Shown: piece after piece, positions 1 through 11,556 of the stretch
Position numbering within the stretch: position 1 is the first letter of the stretch
Layout: the number at the start of each line of letters is the position of its first letter
Source of the DNA: Clytia hemisphaerica
Taxonomy: Eukaryota; Cnidaria; Hydrozoa; Leptothecata; Clytiidae
Reading direction: 5' to 3'
Assembly: GCA_902728285.1 (NCBI GenBank)
Contig: CACVBU010000491.1
Span: 434,001-498,000, forward strand
Length of the DNA: 64,000 nt
Made by a program: the position numbers and the translations under genes
The notes under the pieces: model-generated
What the model saw: the letters and a program-made list of their open reading frames with translations, nothing else
Told to the model about the DNA's origin: nothing
Database searches by the model: none

Positions 1-274
1 TTTACAAGTGAGCAAAAAAAATAAAATAAATGTTATCAATTTTGTAAAAAAAGACCAAAAACAAAAACAAATTAAAATAGATTGTCACTTTTGCCAGGTG
101 AAATTGTGTTTGTTTATGAAAAGGCTTGTATCATTGTGGAGATTAAGTCTTCAAAGATAAATACCTCTTTTGTCATTTTAATCAAGTATAATATGAAAGA
201 CTAAATTGTAAACATCATGTCAGCTAGCCTAATTATACAAACATTAAAGATGAAGTCTTTCAGTCTAAGATCCT

Positions 275-3200
275 TCATTGTCTGGATATGCTTGTGACAG
301 TGTTAGTTCCAGAATTATATTCCATAATGAAGTCACTGCCACTTCCCAACAATTTGTCTTCTATGTCATCCATGTCTTCAACATCTGCATTTGAAAGTTT
401 TATAAACGATTGAACCACATCATGTGGCATGTCTAGTGATATAACTACATCATCTTTCTTCATGAGGGTTACCTTTGCATAAAAGAATTTGGGTCCAAGC
501 CGCCCTTTACCACAAATGCTACAAACACCTAATTTACCTTTCACGATAACATTCCTGTTGCAAATAGCACACCGATGGTTGACATCCAATGTTGCAATGG
601 TTAAGATTGGAAATTGTATTGTTTCAACTTGGTTGTGGTTTTCCTTTTCATTGACTGGATGAAATATCGCATCAGCTGTTGAAATTTCTGTGTGAGCCGT
701 CGAAGTTAAATACTTCCCATTGTAAGTCTTGACGCGGAGTTCTTTAAACTTATAAGAACCACTGGTGCGGATGCGATTGGCATAGTTTCCCCATAATATC
801 AGCCGCATCTGATCGGATACTGAGTCATTGTGTATGTAAGTAGTCAGCTTAAGTCTACTCCCAAAGCGTGTCTCTTTCTAAAGGAGCAAGATTGAAAACA
901 TTCAAACATAATTTCAAACATGTTGGCCTGTGGCTCAGGGGGTACTTATCCAAAATTGAGTACTCTTGGATGGGATGACAAAGTGACAATATCGTCAATT
1001 CTGACAATTTGATCATTTTGAGACAAATTTCACAACTACTATAAATTTTAGGAAAAGTCAAGAAGTTTCAGAAAAAAATTTATTGAAGGAGCTGTGAACA
1101 AAAGTATATCCCAAAAACATAAAAGGCCTCCCTAGTAGATATAGGGTTTAACTTTTAAATTCTGTCCAAGCCTGTAATGCAATTTTCACTCACTAACCTC
1201 TTCAGCTTGGTGGATTACAGAAACATAACATTGTACATTCACTATGGCATCTTCAGGTTTTTGTTCAATTTGACTCAATTGAGCTTGAACTTTGCTTTTC
1301 ACAAGATCGAAAGACAATTTCCGTGTTGACATCTCGACGGCAGACTGTTGCCCAAGTTTGAAGGTTGTAACATCCCTGACATCATCATGCATTGGTTGGA
1401 AATTCACTAATTTTACGGGCATATCTTGCAACTTGGCTGACTGGAACGTTTGGTGTAGTTCCGGCTTGTAGCAAACCAAAGAGCGTTCTGAATCACCATC
1501 ATCAAGAAGAGCATTGAAGTACCTCACCCTTGATGGTGATGTAGTCAAGTTGAAAGAAAAGCTTGATAACGTACCCATGATATTCTTCATCTAAAATAAA
1601 AGAGCAAGAAAAGTTGACTACAATTCAATGGTTCGATATATACCAAGTAACCCTCCGTCCTTACTGTAGTTCAATAAATTTGAATTTAAAAACCTGAAAC
1701 ATTAGCATGCCACAAGATATCTGTCAGAATGTTAAAAGATGCAGGTGCATGTTAAAATCTTGCAGCTGGATGATCTGAAAGTTCAACTGTACGTAGAATT
1801 ATTTGTTATTTTTCAAGACCTGTGGTTGCTTATCTAATGACCAAAACTTTGGGCACAAAATATGGTCTGGTTTACCTTCAGAATTCAGTTTCTGTATTTT
1901 AGGTGTTGTTGGGATTGAATCTTTATCTCGTGAGCAGCCTGATTTAATAAATAAAAGAGGTGCGATTATAAAAAGATATTTCTCAAATATTGACTTGAAG
2001 TATTCCGATATTCCGATGCAAATAAAAGTCATTTTAGTTATAAGATTGTTTTATTTATCACCCCAATCAGCAATATAAGTGAGAATTCATATTTTAAATT
2101 TCTTAAGACCAGTCTCTCCTATTGGTACAACCAATGACTTTTTCCAATTGATGGATTAGATATTTATTGGTTTTTGAGCCTTCTTTGGAAACCTGACTTA
2201 ACCGATTGTTTATCTGTTTTACAGTAACCATAGCCAAAAAGTCATTCAAAAGTCACTTGATAATTAATCAATCATTTACAAGCCAATAAATGACCAATAG
2301 ATAAATCAATAGGTAAAAAAGCCTCCCTCATAATCTTGATAATCGATTGTCTATCAATTATCAGAACCAATCGATAGCCAATCAATCGGTTGGAAAAAAT
2401 TATTAATTGTATTGAGTGGGAGGGACTGGTTTGAGATGAATTTAGAAGCTATGCGATGACTTTTTTTCTTGTCAGGCATTTGTCAACTGACCAGGACAAT
2501 TACTTAAAATTTTTACCTGCTACTTGATTGTCTGGTTTAGCTTCATTTTCTGAAAATAAGAAAGTAATTACAGTTTATAGCCTGTCAACTGCCAGATGCT
2601 CCAGAGGTTACTAGGTTTGAGAGTTGAAGTATGTGAATGCCAAACTTCAAAACTCAAATAACAGTTGACGCTATCTAATCTATCTTCAAGGGGGATTGGA
2701 TTTTAATCGCATAAGGGAGCTTATCGTATAATAGAGCGTTGTTTAGGAGTTTCTTGTTAAGGAATACTTTATCGAATAAAACGGATATTGGATAGTGGAA
2801 CCTCAAATTAGTGTGTCAACTGTAAAAAAAAATTTAAACTCAAGACACTATAATTATCTTGATCAATTTACTTTAAATTTTGCTCTTCTCTTCATCTGGG
2901 CCATAAAAAGTTGAAATTTTCTATATTAGAGATCCTTTTGAAGAGTTAAAATAACTGATTGATTTTACAGGTCTTTGAGGTCCCATAAGAGGTTCTATTC
3001 TTTCAAACATCCCTCTTAGCCATTCCATTCACACCTGTTGCTCAATATTTCTTAATGATGCCACTTGGAAACCATTTAATTGAAGGAGGATACGGTTAGG
3101 AAAATATTTTGATATTAAGCTATTCTATTGATTCTGATATTGTTATATCGGTGTAAAATTTACTGGTTATCAAAGATGCTCATTGTAAGAATATGAATCA

Positions 3201-3705
3201 TGTAATGTTTACCTACCTTTCGTTGGAGTAAGTGTTGCTTGGGATCCAGAATCCAGTTCTAAATTGAGAAAGTGATTTAATGAGTTTCTCACTGTAAAAT
3301 TGAGCATTATTATGTGACCACTTTGGTCTAGAGGTAGTGTGGGTAAGTCTGGGTAAGTGCAGATTACCTGTCAGATACACAGACAACAAACAACAAAGGT
3401 TGCTGAAAGTGTGCTAAACTCTTGCCAAAGGATACAGAGGAAATCTATGGTAGAGAAATTTCTTAAAAGTGATCTGAAACAGGGCCACAAGGGTGTTACA
3501 TATTTAAATTTCAATCTGAATTCTGAATATACCATAATTTTCAGTTTTAATTTCTGCCCATGAGTTGTGTTATCCTCCTTCAGATAACATATCTTTAAAA
3601 AAATATCGAAGTAAACTCATCTTTTAAACCCCAATACATTAGACGGATTAATTGCTTACCTTGAGCTGCTGCTTTTGGTGATTGAGGTTTGATTTTCTTT
3701 GGCAT
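275..3705 (-). CDS. RPA1-like single-stranded DNA-binding protein gene, multi-exon
   Basis: This looks like an OB-fold ssDNA-binding protein of the replication protein A large-subunit type. The last exon (819-275) joins the exon 1590-1194 through a GTGAGT donor and a CAG acceptor in matching phase. Across the junction it reads into an OB-fold segment (LILWG, then YKFKELRVKTYNGKYL), followed by a CxxC...CxxC zinc ribbon (CAIC, CSIC). Candidate upstream exons with good splice sites are 1938-1876, 2549-2517, 3258-3217 and 3705-3660; the last starts at an ATG (MPKKIKPQ). These short exons are mutually in phase 1, but the 1590 exon must be entered in phase 0, so one exon is missing from my model or the gene is damaged. 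RPA-like genes are known cargo of some Helitrons. This one lies on the same strand just downstream of the Helentron, so it may be part of that element (inference). Confidence 0.6.
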
Positions 3706-4012
3706 TGTGATCATTCAATTTTGTGGTTTGCAAATGTAATTAAAGTCAATTAGATCTCGTGTAATCTTTCCTTGTCTGAGGTTGATCCGCAAAGAGAGAG
3801 CTCATGCATGGTTTTCAAGCTTCATGCTGCCATAGATGTATTTTGATTGGACAAAAATTAATTACGCAAACTGATTGGTCAATAGAAGCAAATTTGAGCA
3901 TGTGACATAGGCAAATGGCATATTAAGATTTTACTCCAGGTTTTTTTCCACTGCGCACATGTTTCTTTACGTCGCGGTCTTGCTCTCTGTTATATTTTTC
4001 CTTGCTCGCGCC

Positions 4013-4279
4013 CATTGAGTTCTTCTAGCCCGAAGGGGCTAGAGGCGACTCTTCTGGATGACGCGTATTTTTTACACAAACGCCGGATTGAAACTAAAAT
4101 CTATCGCTAGGTTTCAAAAAATGTAGTCCTCCGAAACAAAAGAACCACTAGATACAATCCGTTGTCATGATTATGGCGCGTTCTATGCGCGTTTTGGATG
4201 GGAAATAAGAGGCTTCAATTTTTCTTGCCTGAGAATGGTTGTAGATTCGCCTCTAGCCCTTCGGGCTTGAAACTCAATG
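4013..4279. mobile_element. hAT-like MITE with 8-bp target duplication
   Basis: The ends are inverted repeats starting CATTGAGTT and closing AACTCAATG. They continue about 35 bp with small gaps, and each arm contains the palindrome around CTAGCCCGAAGGG. The same 8 bases, CTCGCGCC, flank it at 4005-4012 and 4280-4287. An 8-bp duplication with a CA-starting terminus is typical of hAT elements. It has no coding capacity. It lies between the Helentron 3' side and the RPA-like gene. Confidence 0.88.
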
Positions 4280-4541
4280 CTCGCGCCTTCCCTCTTCATC
4301 TATTATCCCTACGCCCTCTAATATTTCGATGGCGTATTATTGGCGACCGCCCACGCTAGAGAACATATGGGATGGAGGAGGCGACGCGGGTAGTCAATCG
4401 TCGGGAATAGCGCGTTGTTTTCATCAACTGACGCACTAAAGCTCTGTAAGGTTGGGAATATGATCGTTTTTGTTGATATGAATATGATAATGGATTTTTA
4501 CTTTTTTTCGCGATCATGAATGCCTTCTTCTTTTATTAATG

Positions 4542-6437
4542 TTAGATAGAGATTTTGATTTTTATTGCATCGTGATCTGAATAATATATACTGTGAATAT
4601 TAGTACTAATATTGAATGATGTCTTAAAGTCATTATGAACATAAACATGATCAATTAACGAACCAGAAATGTGCGTTCCTTCATGAACAATCATTTCATA
4701 ATCTTGTAGTAAGTAAGTTTTCAGGAAGTTACTTTCTTCAGTAAAAAAGTTCTTGTTAAAGTCTCCAAGGATGATATAAGCTTTGTCGACAGTTCCTTGT
4801 AAGTGGTGGATTATATATAAAAAGTTTTCATTGTTAAGATTCTGTTGGCGGTATAGAAGAATAATTTTCAAAGGAAAATTTATTCTACAATGCTTGATCG
4901 TAAATCGTGACGCTCCAGGTATATTATAAGTTTCCAATATTTCTATTTGTTCTTTATAAGCAATAGCTGTTTTAGAATAAGGGTGATTTGTTTCATTATT
5001 ATAATTTAGGGAAAACATTTCCAGTACATTTTCTATTTCATTACAGTGAGAGTGGTCCGCTAGTTGAAATTCTGTCATACAAATTAAACAACTCTCTGTG
5101 AGTATTTTGTCAGCTCTTATATCTATAGAATGTTTTCTCAAAGATCGAACATTTAGGAGAGTTATAATGATGTCATTTGCATTTGTTTCATCGCTATTTT
5201 CAGTTTGAAATGATAGGTTTTCTCTCAAGTAGTTGTATTCCTCGGAGGCCTTCTCGTCACATTTTATGATTTTTTTATTAAAATTACCCATCAAATACAG
5301 ACCTTGCAATGAAGTAACACGACTCAAAGCAACATAAACTTGACCTGGCTTAAAACTTCTTTGCCCGTGTAAAGTAACATCAAAAACGATTTGAGAAAAT
5401 GTTTTTCCTTGTACTTTATGAACGGTGCATGCCCATGAAAGCATTAGTGGAAACTGGATGCGTTTTACAGTGGGAAAAGGTCTAGTAGTCCTAACACCAA
5501 ACTCTTTTTCTATTTTTTCTATAGGAACAAGTTTATTAGATCGACCATAGTTATCATTACCTTTCGCTTTCAAACCAATCTCGTCACTTTCCATTTTCAA
5601 GTATATGCATTTTACGTTTCCACGATCGTCAAACTTTATATGTTCGACTACTCCAATCTGACCATTGCAAAGTTTATCTTCGACATCGATATTTGATGTT
5701 AGCATAACTCTAGCGCCATATTTGAAAATAAATTTGTTCGCTAAGCCTCCTGTTTGCATTTGCCCCCTTTTGTACACGTCATTTATATCGGCATTGCTTA
5801 TATTTCTTGGAAACTTTTCTGATGAAACTACTTCGAACTCTTCACCAGGAAGCTCATCTAGTTTCTTTTTGTTATGAGCATGTACTGGCTTATTTTCAGC
5901 CCATAAATGAATTGCTTCCTTTGGATAATTAGGGTGGTCTTCAGTGATGGTTCTCTGAGCAAGAACTTCCATGTCATTGTCTCGGATGACCCCTATTCTG
6001 ATATTGTTTAAAATATCAATGAACCTTTGATCGCCCCTTTGTCTCATCACCTCAGTAAGCTCAACAATTTTGAAGTTCCTCCAGCAAAGATCAATGTTCA
6101 GCAAATCCTCTGAAAATCGGGAAAATATTGTACCACCTTTAATCGGAGGCAATTGATAGAAATCCCCACAGGCTATGATTGAAATACCTGCAAATGGGAT
6201 ATCTTCACCGCAGCCAAAGATATCACAAAGTCGTTGATGAATATGGAGTAAACGATATTTTGAGACCATTGAGATTTCATCAATGATTATAACTTTCAAT
6301 TCTGATAGCCGTTCCCTGAGATTTGACCTAGGTTGATCATGGAGTCGGGGGATATGTTTAGAGTATTCGTGATTAGGTGGGATACTAAAAACCGAATTTA
6401 GGGTTGAACCAGATACATTAACTGCTGCTACACCAGT
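4542..6437 (-). pseudogene. Helentron helicase C-terminal part plus AP-endonuclease domain
   Basis: This continues the PIF1-type helicase after the frame break. The open frame runs upstream of the first ATG (6299) to about 6437 and includes the motif APTGVAA. Visible motifs in order are IIDEISMVS (Walker B), GDFYQLPP (motif III), WACTVHKVQGKTF, and VYVALSRV (motif VI). From about residue 390 an exonuclease-endonuclease-phosphatase fold follows, with LLNVRSLRKH, LGDFN, IDHVYVHND and a final SDHDAI. This is the pattern of AP endonucleases in non-LTR retrotransposons and Helentrons. All motifs needed for catalysis appear to be present, but the segment is separated from its Rep/Walker A half by the frame change, so this copy is probably non-functional. 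Confidence 0.85.
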
Positions 6438-9400
6438 CGGAGCTGGTTCCGTACGTCAAAGCCTTCTGGAGATAAAACTTGATGGTATTTAGAGTGTATG
6501 ATTTTCCGCAACCCGCGCTACCTGTCAAAAATATATGAAAAGGTGTCTGTCTTTGAACTCTATTAGTTCTCAAATTTTGGGATAATTTTCTGCTCCATTG
6601 TACAATAAAGTCAAAAATTTCTCTCTGCTTCACATTGAGTGATCGAATTCTCAAACTTAATTCGTCATCTGATATCAACGGCTCGATTGTTTGTAAGGAA
6701 GTGCCCCCACGGTAATTGTTTTCATTTCCTTCTTCTTCGTCTGATCCCTCGCCATTTTCATTATTTTCTTCTTCTCTAACCATATCGTTTTCTTGTTCAC
6801 CGTAAATGTCATACCCTCTGGCATTTTCGTTGAAGTTCATCATGGCTTCATCTACGACATCGGCAAAAGGTTCAAAAATGGCTTTATTTCTATTAATGAT
6901 CTCTAAAACCTCGGGTGATGATAATCTGTATGTTCCAGAGGGGATAGCTTTTAGTTCTTCTTCATTTCTGAATGGGTAGAACATGAATAGCAAATGATGT
7001 GCATAGTGCTCTGGCTTTTTCTCTCTACTTGGTACATGGTATCTCAAAACGCACCTAGTTTTTCGCAATTTCAACTGCTCCTTACTTGACATTAGTGGAA
7101 CTGATTTTGGTAAGCTCAAGTCCGCTACTTCAGATGCATCTAACTCTTCCAAAATTTCTGGTTGATAATCATTTTCTTCTTCTTTGTTTTTTGAGTCTAA
7201 AGAGTAATTTGCTAAAAATTGTGCATAACATAACCGATCCATTGCACTATATCTGCCGTTCTTAAAACTTGCATTCGGCCTATCCAAATATCGATCCAAC
7301 ATATTTCTCTTGAAAACATTTGTGTCGTTCTCATCCATAATTGAAATTTCTTCTTGGGTTTTGCAAACACGATACCGGTTGTCGGGTAGATTACTGTTCG
7401 CAAAAATAACAGCTGGAGATGTTTTTCGTAACCAAATCTCTGGAAGGATAATAGAAACAGCTTCTTGGATTGACATTTCCCTATGCGTTCGATATGCTCT
7501 TGAAATGGCTTTCATTTTTTCTCTTAAAGATACGTTTGTTTCTAGAGCTACTTTTGCTGCTTGCTTCATTGCTTCTGTTGATTCGTCTTCGGATTTCGAA
7601 ATGTAAGCACACATGTAGGACACTGCTCGGTGATAATCCAGGACGGGCTGGATATCTATATTTGCTTCCCATGCAAGCAACCCTTCTTCGAAATAGTTGT
7701 TTATAAAACATGCTGCTGGTGAGCGTTTAAAATGTATTTGGAAACTTCTGTCTGTTGAAATTGCAAGTTGCTCGTAATAACTCTCTTTTGAAATTCCTAA
7801 TTCTCTGAGAATTTCGTCAATAGATTTTGGTTCTTTATAATTATCTTTTGATGGATCAAGTACATTATTATGCCTTGGATCAAAATTTTTATCAATGTAT
7901 TCTTTCACTGGGGCAAGAATACTTTTTCTCGTATTCAAGATTTCATCTCTATTTGGTAAATTTTCCTCTAAGGGCAAGGCAACTATCGTTCTTTCAGTGA
8001 AAAATCTACCGAAATGGTATCTGCAAGTTTGATTTTTATATTTCTGACACGACTTTGTATGACGATGTGTTTGATATGTTATGACTAATTCATAGAGTTT
8101 GCTATTCTTATCCTCTGGCAGGTCACATTTAATAACTCCATCAATAAATTTTACATATTCATTGATAGTCTGGTATGTTAAAATGGGAGCATTTTCGATC
8201 CAAAGAAGACAGTGAAAATGAGCACTACCTCGAGCCTGGAATTCTATCCTTGAAGCGTGATGTTTTAGTTTTCCTCCAAGTGCTCCTTTGGCAATGATAT
8301 GTTTAAAGAAACATTCTAGACGATATTGAAAGTGTCTTGCTAATACAACAGGATTGGATTGCAGTATTTCTGTTCTTTCCATATAGCTCAAATTACTTAT
8401 TTGATCTTCGTTCATGTCCACTCCTTTTATTTTTTGAATAATTTCAACTAATTCTGGCCATTTTAAGTCGGCGCAAGACAACGTCATAAAAAATGTTGGC
8501 AATCCTAGTTGTTTTACCATTGCGAGAACTTCATAGAGGAATCTTTTCCAGTATGCCGGAGTACCTTTCAAATTATTCATAAAACTATACGCATTATCGT
8601 TAGCAATTAAATTAGTTATTGTTTCTTTAAAATTTTGTGATAAACGGCCAGCTGTCAATCCTTCTGTTTGAATCTTTTTCAGTGCTGTATTAATGCTACT
8701 GTTCAAATTCAAGTGTTGCATTAAAGATTGTGCATAAAAGATGTAATCACTATCAGATGAAAACTTTTGAGAATAGTTTAGTAATCTCTGATTAAAATAT
8801 CTGCAAGGTGTTAATTTTTCTTCCCTTTCGTGCGTATATCCAAATTTACCGGTAGGAAACAAATGAGGGTGGGCAAGTATTTCGCAATCTTTATCACAAA
8901 TTATGGGCAACGGTTCCTTGTTTTCCCCTGGAGCTACAGTGACATTCGAGTCGTCAACAATCTGGTGCGGCAACTCTGGTACGAACACTGTTTCAGAAGC
9001 GGGAATTCGGAAATTGTCCAATGGGTTATCATCTTCCTGTTCTTCGTCAACTTCATTGCATTCAGTGTCACCATCTGTTGCAATTTGCTGAATTTCACTC
9101 TCATTGACAAAATGAATATCATTACTTTGTTCATTTCCATCTTCGTTATTGATAGAATCTATCCAGAATCTAGGTATAGAGTCTATATTTATTTCGATGT
9201 CGGCATATAAAGCATTATTTTCCTTGAGATAAGTCAGGATCTCTCTTATATAGAGTGGTCTAACGGGTTCGAAGTAAACATTTGACTTGAATGTCATTTT
9301 CTTTTTTAAGGCCACTCGAACTACACCATTGTTGTCCATTCCGCGAGGCAGTATGTTGCAAATATCATCGGCTTTTATTGGTACGTTACATATAGCGCCT

Positions 9401-9567
9401 TTCATTTTAGGGGCTTGACCTTTGCTCATAATTGTTATCCTTTTGAATAGTAGTCGCTTAGCAATAATCACCTTTTCTAGCTCTCTGATATCTGAAAATC
9501 TCTCTGGTAAATTTATGATTTGTAAGTCATTTGCAACAGCTTGGCAGGGAATTTTGTTTTTAAGTAA
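6418..9567 (-). pseudogene. Helentron Rep (HUH) and N-terminal helicase part
   Basis: This is the Rep/helicase core of a rolling-circle transposon. The frame is open upstream to a TAA at 9568-9570, so it begins before the first usable start (about 9471). It opens with the conserved Helitron stretch KGQAPKMKGAICNVP and LPRGMDNNG. The HUH motif HFHCLLW lies near 8205-8240 and the tyrosine region YMCAYISKSEDES near 7580-7623; only one Y is in the expected YxxK spacing. The helicase starts with Walker A, GSAGCGKS, at about 6494-6526. The frame stops at 6418. About 20 bases that normally separate YGTSS from APTGVAA seem to be lost, which shifts the frame into the next ORF. An acidic low-complexity stretch (ENNENGEGSDEEEG) precedes the helicase. 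Confidence 0.87.
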
Positions 9568-9611
9568 TTATTTATGGCAAGTGTTACATATGTACTCCTT
9601 GTTATCAAAAC

Positions 9612-10919
9612 TTAAAACGCGATAAAAAATACCTCTTGATTGACATTACCATACCTATTTTCATCAAATAAGATTACTGATACTTTGTAAAGAAGCCTGT
9701 TACATATCACGCAAATGTAAAACGGTCCTTGTCGTATTTCAATTTTAAATCCCTCTATTCTAGCTGTTCTACTATCTTTTTTTCTTGTTGCTCTCAATTC
9801 AGACCTCTTTTTGTTTATTTCAGTCCTTTTTTCAGGAGTGGCGTTTGCACGCAAATTTCTCATAGTGACACGGCTTCTTTCATTTAGTGCAGTTCTTTTT
9901 TCGGGAGTGAAATTAGCACGAAATTTGGCCGTCTTAGTACGATTTTTTTCATTTTCTTTAACTTTCTCAGGAGAGGCATTTGTGTTATTTCTCGTGTCGA
10001 CATGACTTTTCTTATTCAATGCAGCTCTTCTCCACTTTTCCTCTGCAGTAGATATGCGTTTCTTAAACGCTCCCACTAAAGTGCGAAAATGGGTTTTCAG
10101 GTTTTGGAAAGACTCGCCTGTAAGAGAAACTTTTATATATTGCACTTCCATGCCAACACTCTCCTTTGAAAATTGAGTAAGATGAAAAGATTTCAAATAG
10201 CGTTCAATTTCAAATTTAGACCTGAATACTAACAAAACCGACGTTCCCGTGACACCGTCAAACATACCTTCCATGTCACGGCTGTGTGAATCAAATAGGT
10301 AGTATGAATTATTGTGAAACACGAATGCTGTACCGCTAGACCCTCCTAAAAATATTCCGCTATTATAACCGGCTGGTATATCTATGAAATTGAGACTTTC
10401 TGCCGACAATATGGACGTAATTGGTTGTGTTTTTTCAAAGTCAATAACGTTATTTTCAAGTACAATTTGTGAAGGCAGGTCAGTAACATACAAAAAGTCA
10501 TCTACATATCCAAAACTGCCGTAAAGGTCGTTGCCTATCTTTAGAATTACATCTAAATCATTTTGGGTCCAATAATGTATTGCTTTTACACGCGAATAGA
10601 CTATCGCCGATAGGGACATGAACATACACTGGGAACCCGCTGTACGACCGAAAACTGCTGCATTACCTTGGTGAGTGGATGCTTTAACTACTTTGTGAAT
10701 CGTAACAGGGCCTGGATTAGTTTCTATATCACCCGACTGAACTAGTATAATGGAAGAGAATAAAATAACTGCTAAAAATGGGAGGGGTTTTAGAAATGGG
10801 GAAATTTCATTACTATTTGGGGAGCCGTTACTTAATTTTCTATATATAGAACGAAGGTTAAATTGCCTGGTAGAATCAAAGTTGCCGATCGAAATCCGAT
10901 AAGCTTCGATAGATATCAT
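9612..10919 (-). CDS. 2A motif plus cysteine-protease-like N-terminal module of the Helentron
   Basis: This 435-residue frame starts at ATG 10919. A hydrophobic segment (about residues 47-60) leads straight into a canonical 2A motif, GDIETNPGP. A globular domain follows, with GSQCMFMSLSA (candidate nucleophile Cys) and YYLFDSHSRD (candidate His in a D-S-H motif). This is the arrangement of the herpesvirus-tegument-type/OTU-like deubiquitinating protease fold; here it belongs to a transposon, not a virus. Next come basic repeats with the core TPEKRTxxNxxSR, then a zinc-like CVIC. The frame ends where the homologous protein would continue into the Rep ORF (EYICNTCHK, TAA, LLKNKIPCQ), so the two were once one polyprotein. 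Confidence 0.75.
   Translation of the reverse strand: MISIEAYRISIGNFDSTRQFNLRSIYRKLSNGSPNSNEISPFLKPLPFLAVILFSSIILVQSGDIETNPGPVTIHKVVKASTHQGNAAVFGRTAGSQCMFMSLSAIVYSRVKAIHYWTQNDLDVILKIGNDLYGSFGYVDDFLYVTDLPSQIVLENNVIDFEKTQPITSILSAESLNFIDIPAGYNSGIFLGGSSGTAFVFHNNSYYLFDSHSRDMEGMFDGVTGTSVLLVFRSKFEIERYLKSFHLTQFSKESVGMEVQYIKVSLTGESFQNLKTHFRTLVGAFKKRISTAEEKWRRAALNKKSHVDTRNNTNASPEKVKENEKNRTKTAKFRANFTPEKRTALNERSRVTMRNLRANATPEKRTEINKKRSELRATRKKDSRTARIEGFKIEIRQGPFYICVICNRLLYKVSVILFDENRYGNVNQEVFFIAF
10707..10736 (-). other. 2A ribosome-skipping motif
   Basis: The codons read S-G-D-I-E-T-N-P-G-P, matching the D(V/I)ExNPGP consensus exactly. Skipping would occur between the last G and P. That would release a roughly 70-residue leader carrying a hydrophobic segment from the protease-like domain. 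Similar 2A sequences at protein N-termini are known in some non-LTR retrotransposons and invertebrate NLR genes. Confidence 0.85.
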
Positions 10920-11556
10920 CTTATTAAACGGTGTATTAGGGATGTAAAATGCAACAGAAATTTCGTAGAGATTTCAATTTATATCCAAACAATTATAATA
11001 AATTATGAATTAAATAAATTAGACAGTAAAAGGCTTTGGCTTTGGCTATGGCTTTGGCTGAATGAATAGGTGGTAAACAATCCACGACGAGGGCTTAATC
11101 GTAGATGATACCGAAACGTTAGGTGATACCAACACGTTAGTTGTCGAATCCTAAAAATAAAGGAAGAGTAATAAATTGAATAAAATTTAGTATTTATATC
11201 GGAGGGGGGGTTTACATCACCCTGTCAGTTTTTTGCTTATAATTCCCTTAGATTTTTTTTAAATCTCATGAAACTTTGCGACTTTTAACATAATCACATA
11301 ATGCAAAGGTATACCAAATTTCAAAAGGGATCTCCAAGAGCTAGTACCAGGGCCAAGCTTTTTTCTAACAGTATGGCAGTATTTCACGAAAAAATTGATA
11401 GTATTGTGTATTTGAGCAAAAGATTGATTAAATCTTAAGTCACTATTATGGGCATTGGAAACAGACTCTGCTATTATTAAAACATAGTCACAAAATAGAT
11501 ATTTTTTCAAAAAGGACGTTCTGTTGAATAATAATGTAGTCCAGCAGAAATTACAT

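Larger units (their letters stand above)
4542..10919 (-). mobile_element. Helentron-type Helitron with N-terminal 2A/protease module (coding span)
   Basis: Three minus-strand frames in a row form one decayed polyprotein. The order is hydrophobic leader and 2A motif, cysteine-protease-like domain, a lysine-rich repeat region, Helitron N-terminal domain, HUH Rep, PIF1-like helicase, and an AP-endonuclease-like domain. The C-terminal endonuclease defines the Helentron/Helitron2 subgroup. The frames are broken at a T6 run near 9620-9630, by a TAA codon at 9568-9570, and by a small deletion plus frame change at about 6440. Only the coding span is given; I could not identify the terminal sequences. 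The RPA-like gene downstream could extend the element to about position 250. Confidence 0.85.

Noticed and set aside
9612..10919. Endogenous herpesvirus insertion, suggested by the DSH protease-like domain
   Set aside because: The domain is fused in order with a Helitron Rep-helicase; no other viral gene is nearby, and such proteases occur in transposon polyproteins.
275..10919. Maverick/Polinton-type virus-like element
   Set aside because: There is no family B polymerase, integrase, ATPase or capsid gene; the HUH Rep and PIF1 helicase identify a Helitron.
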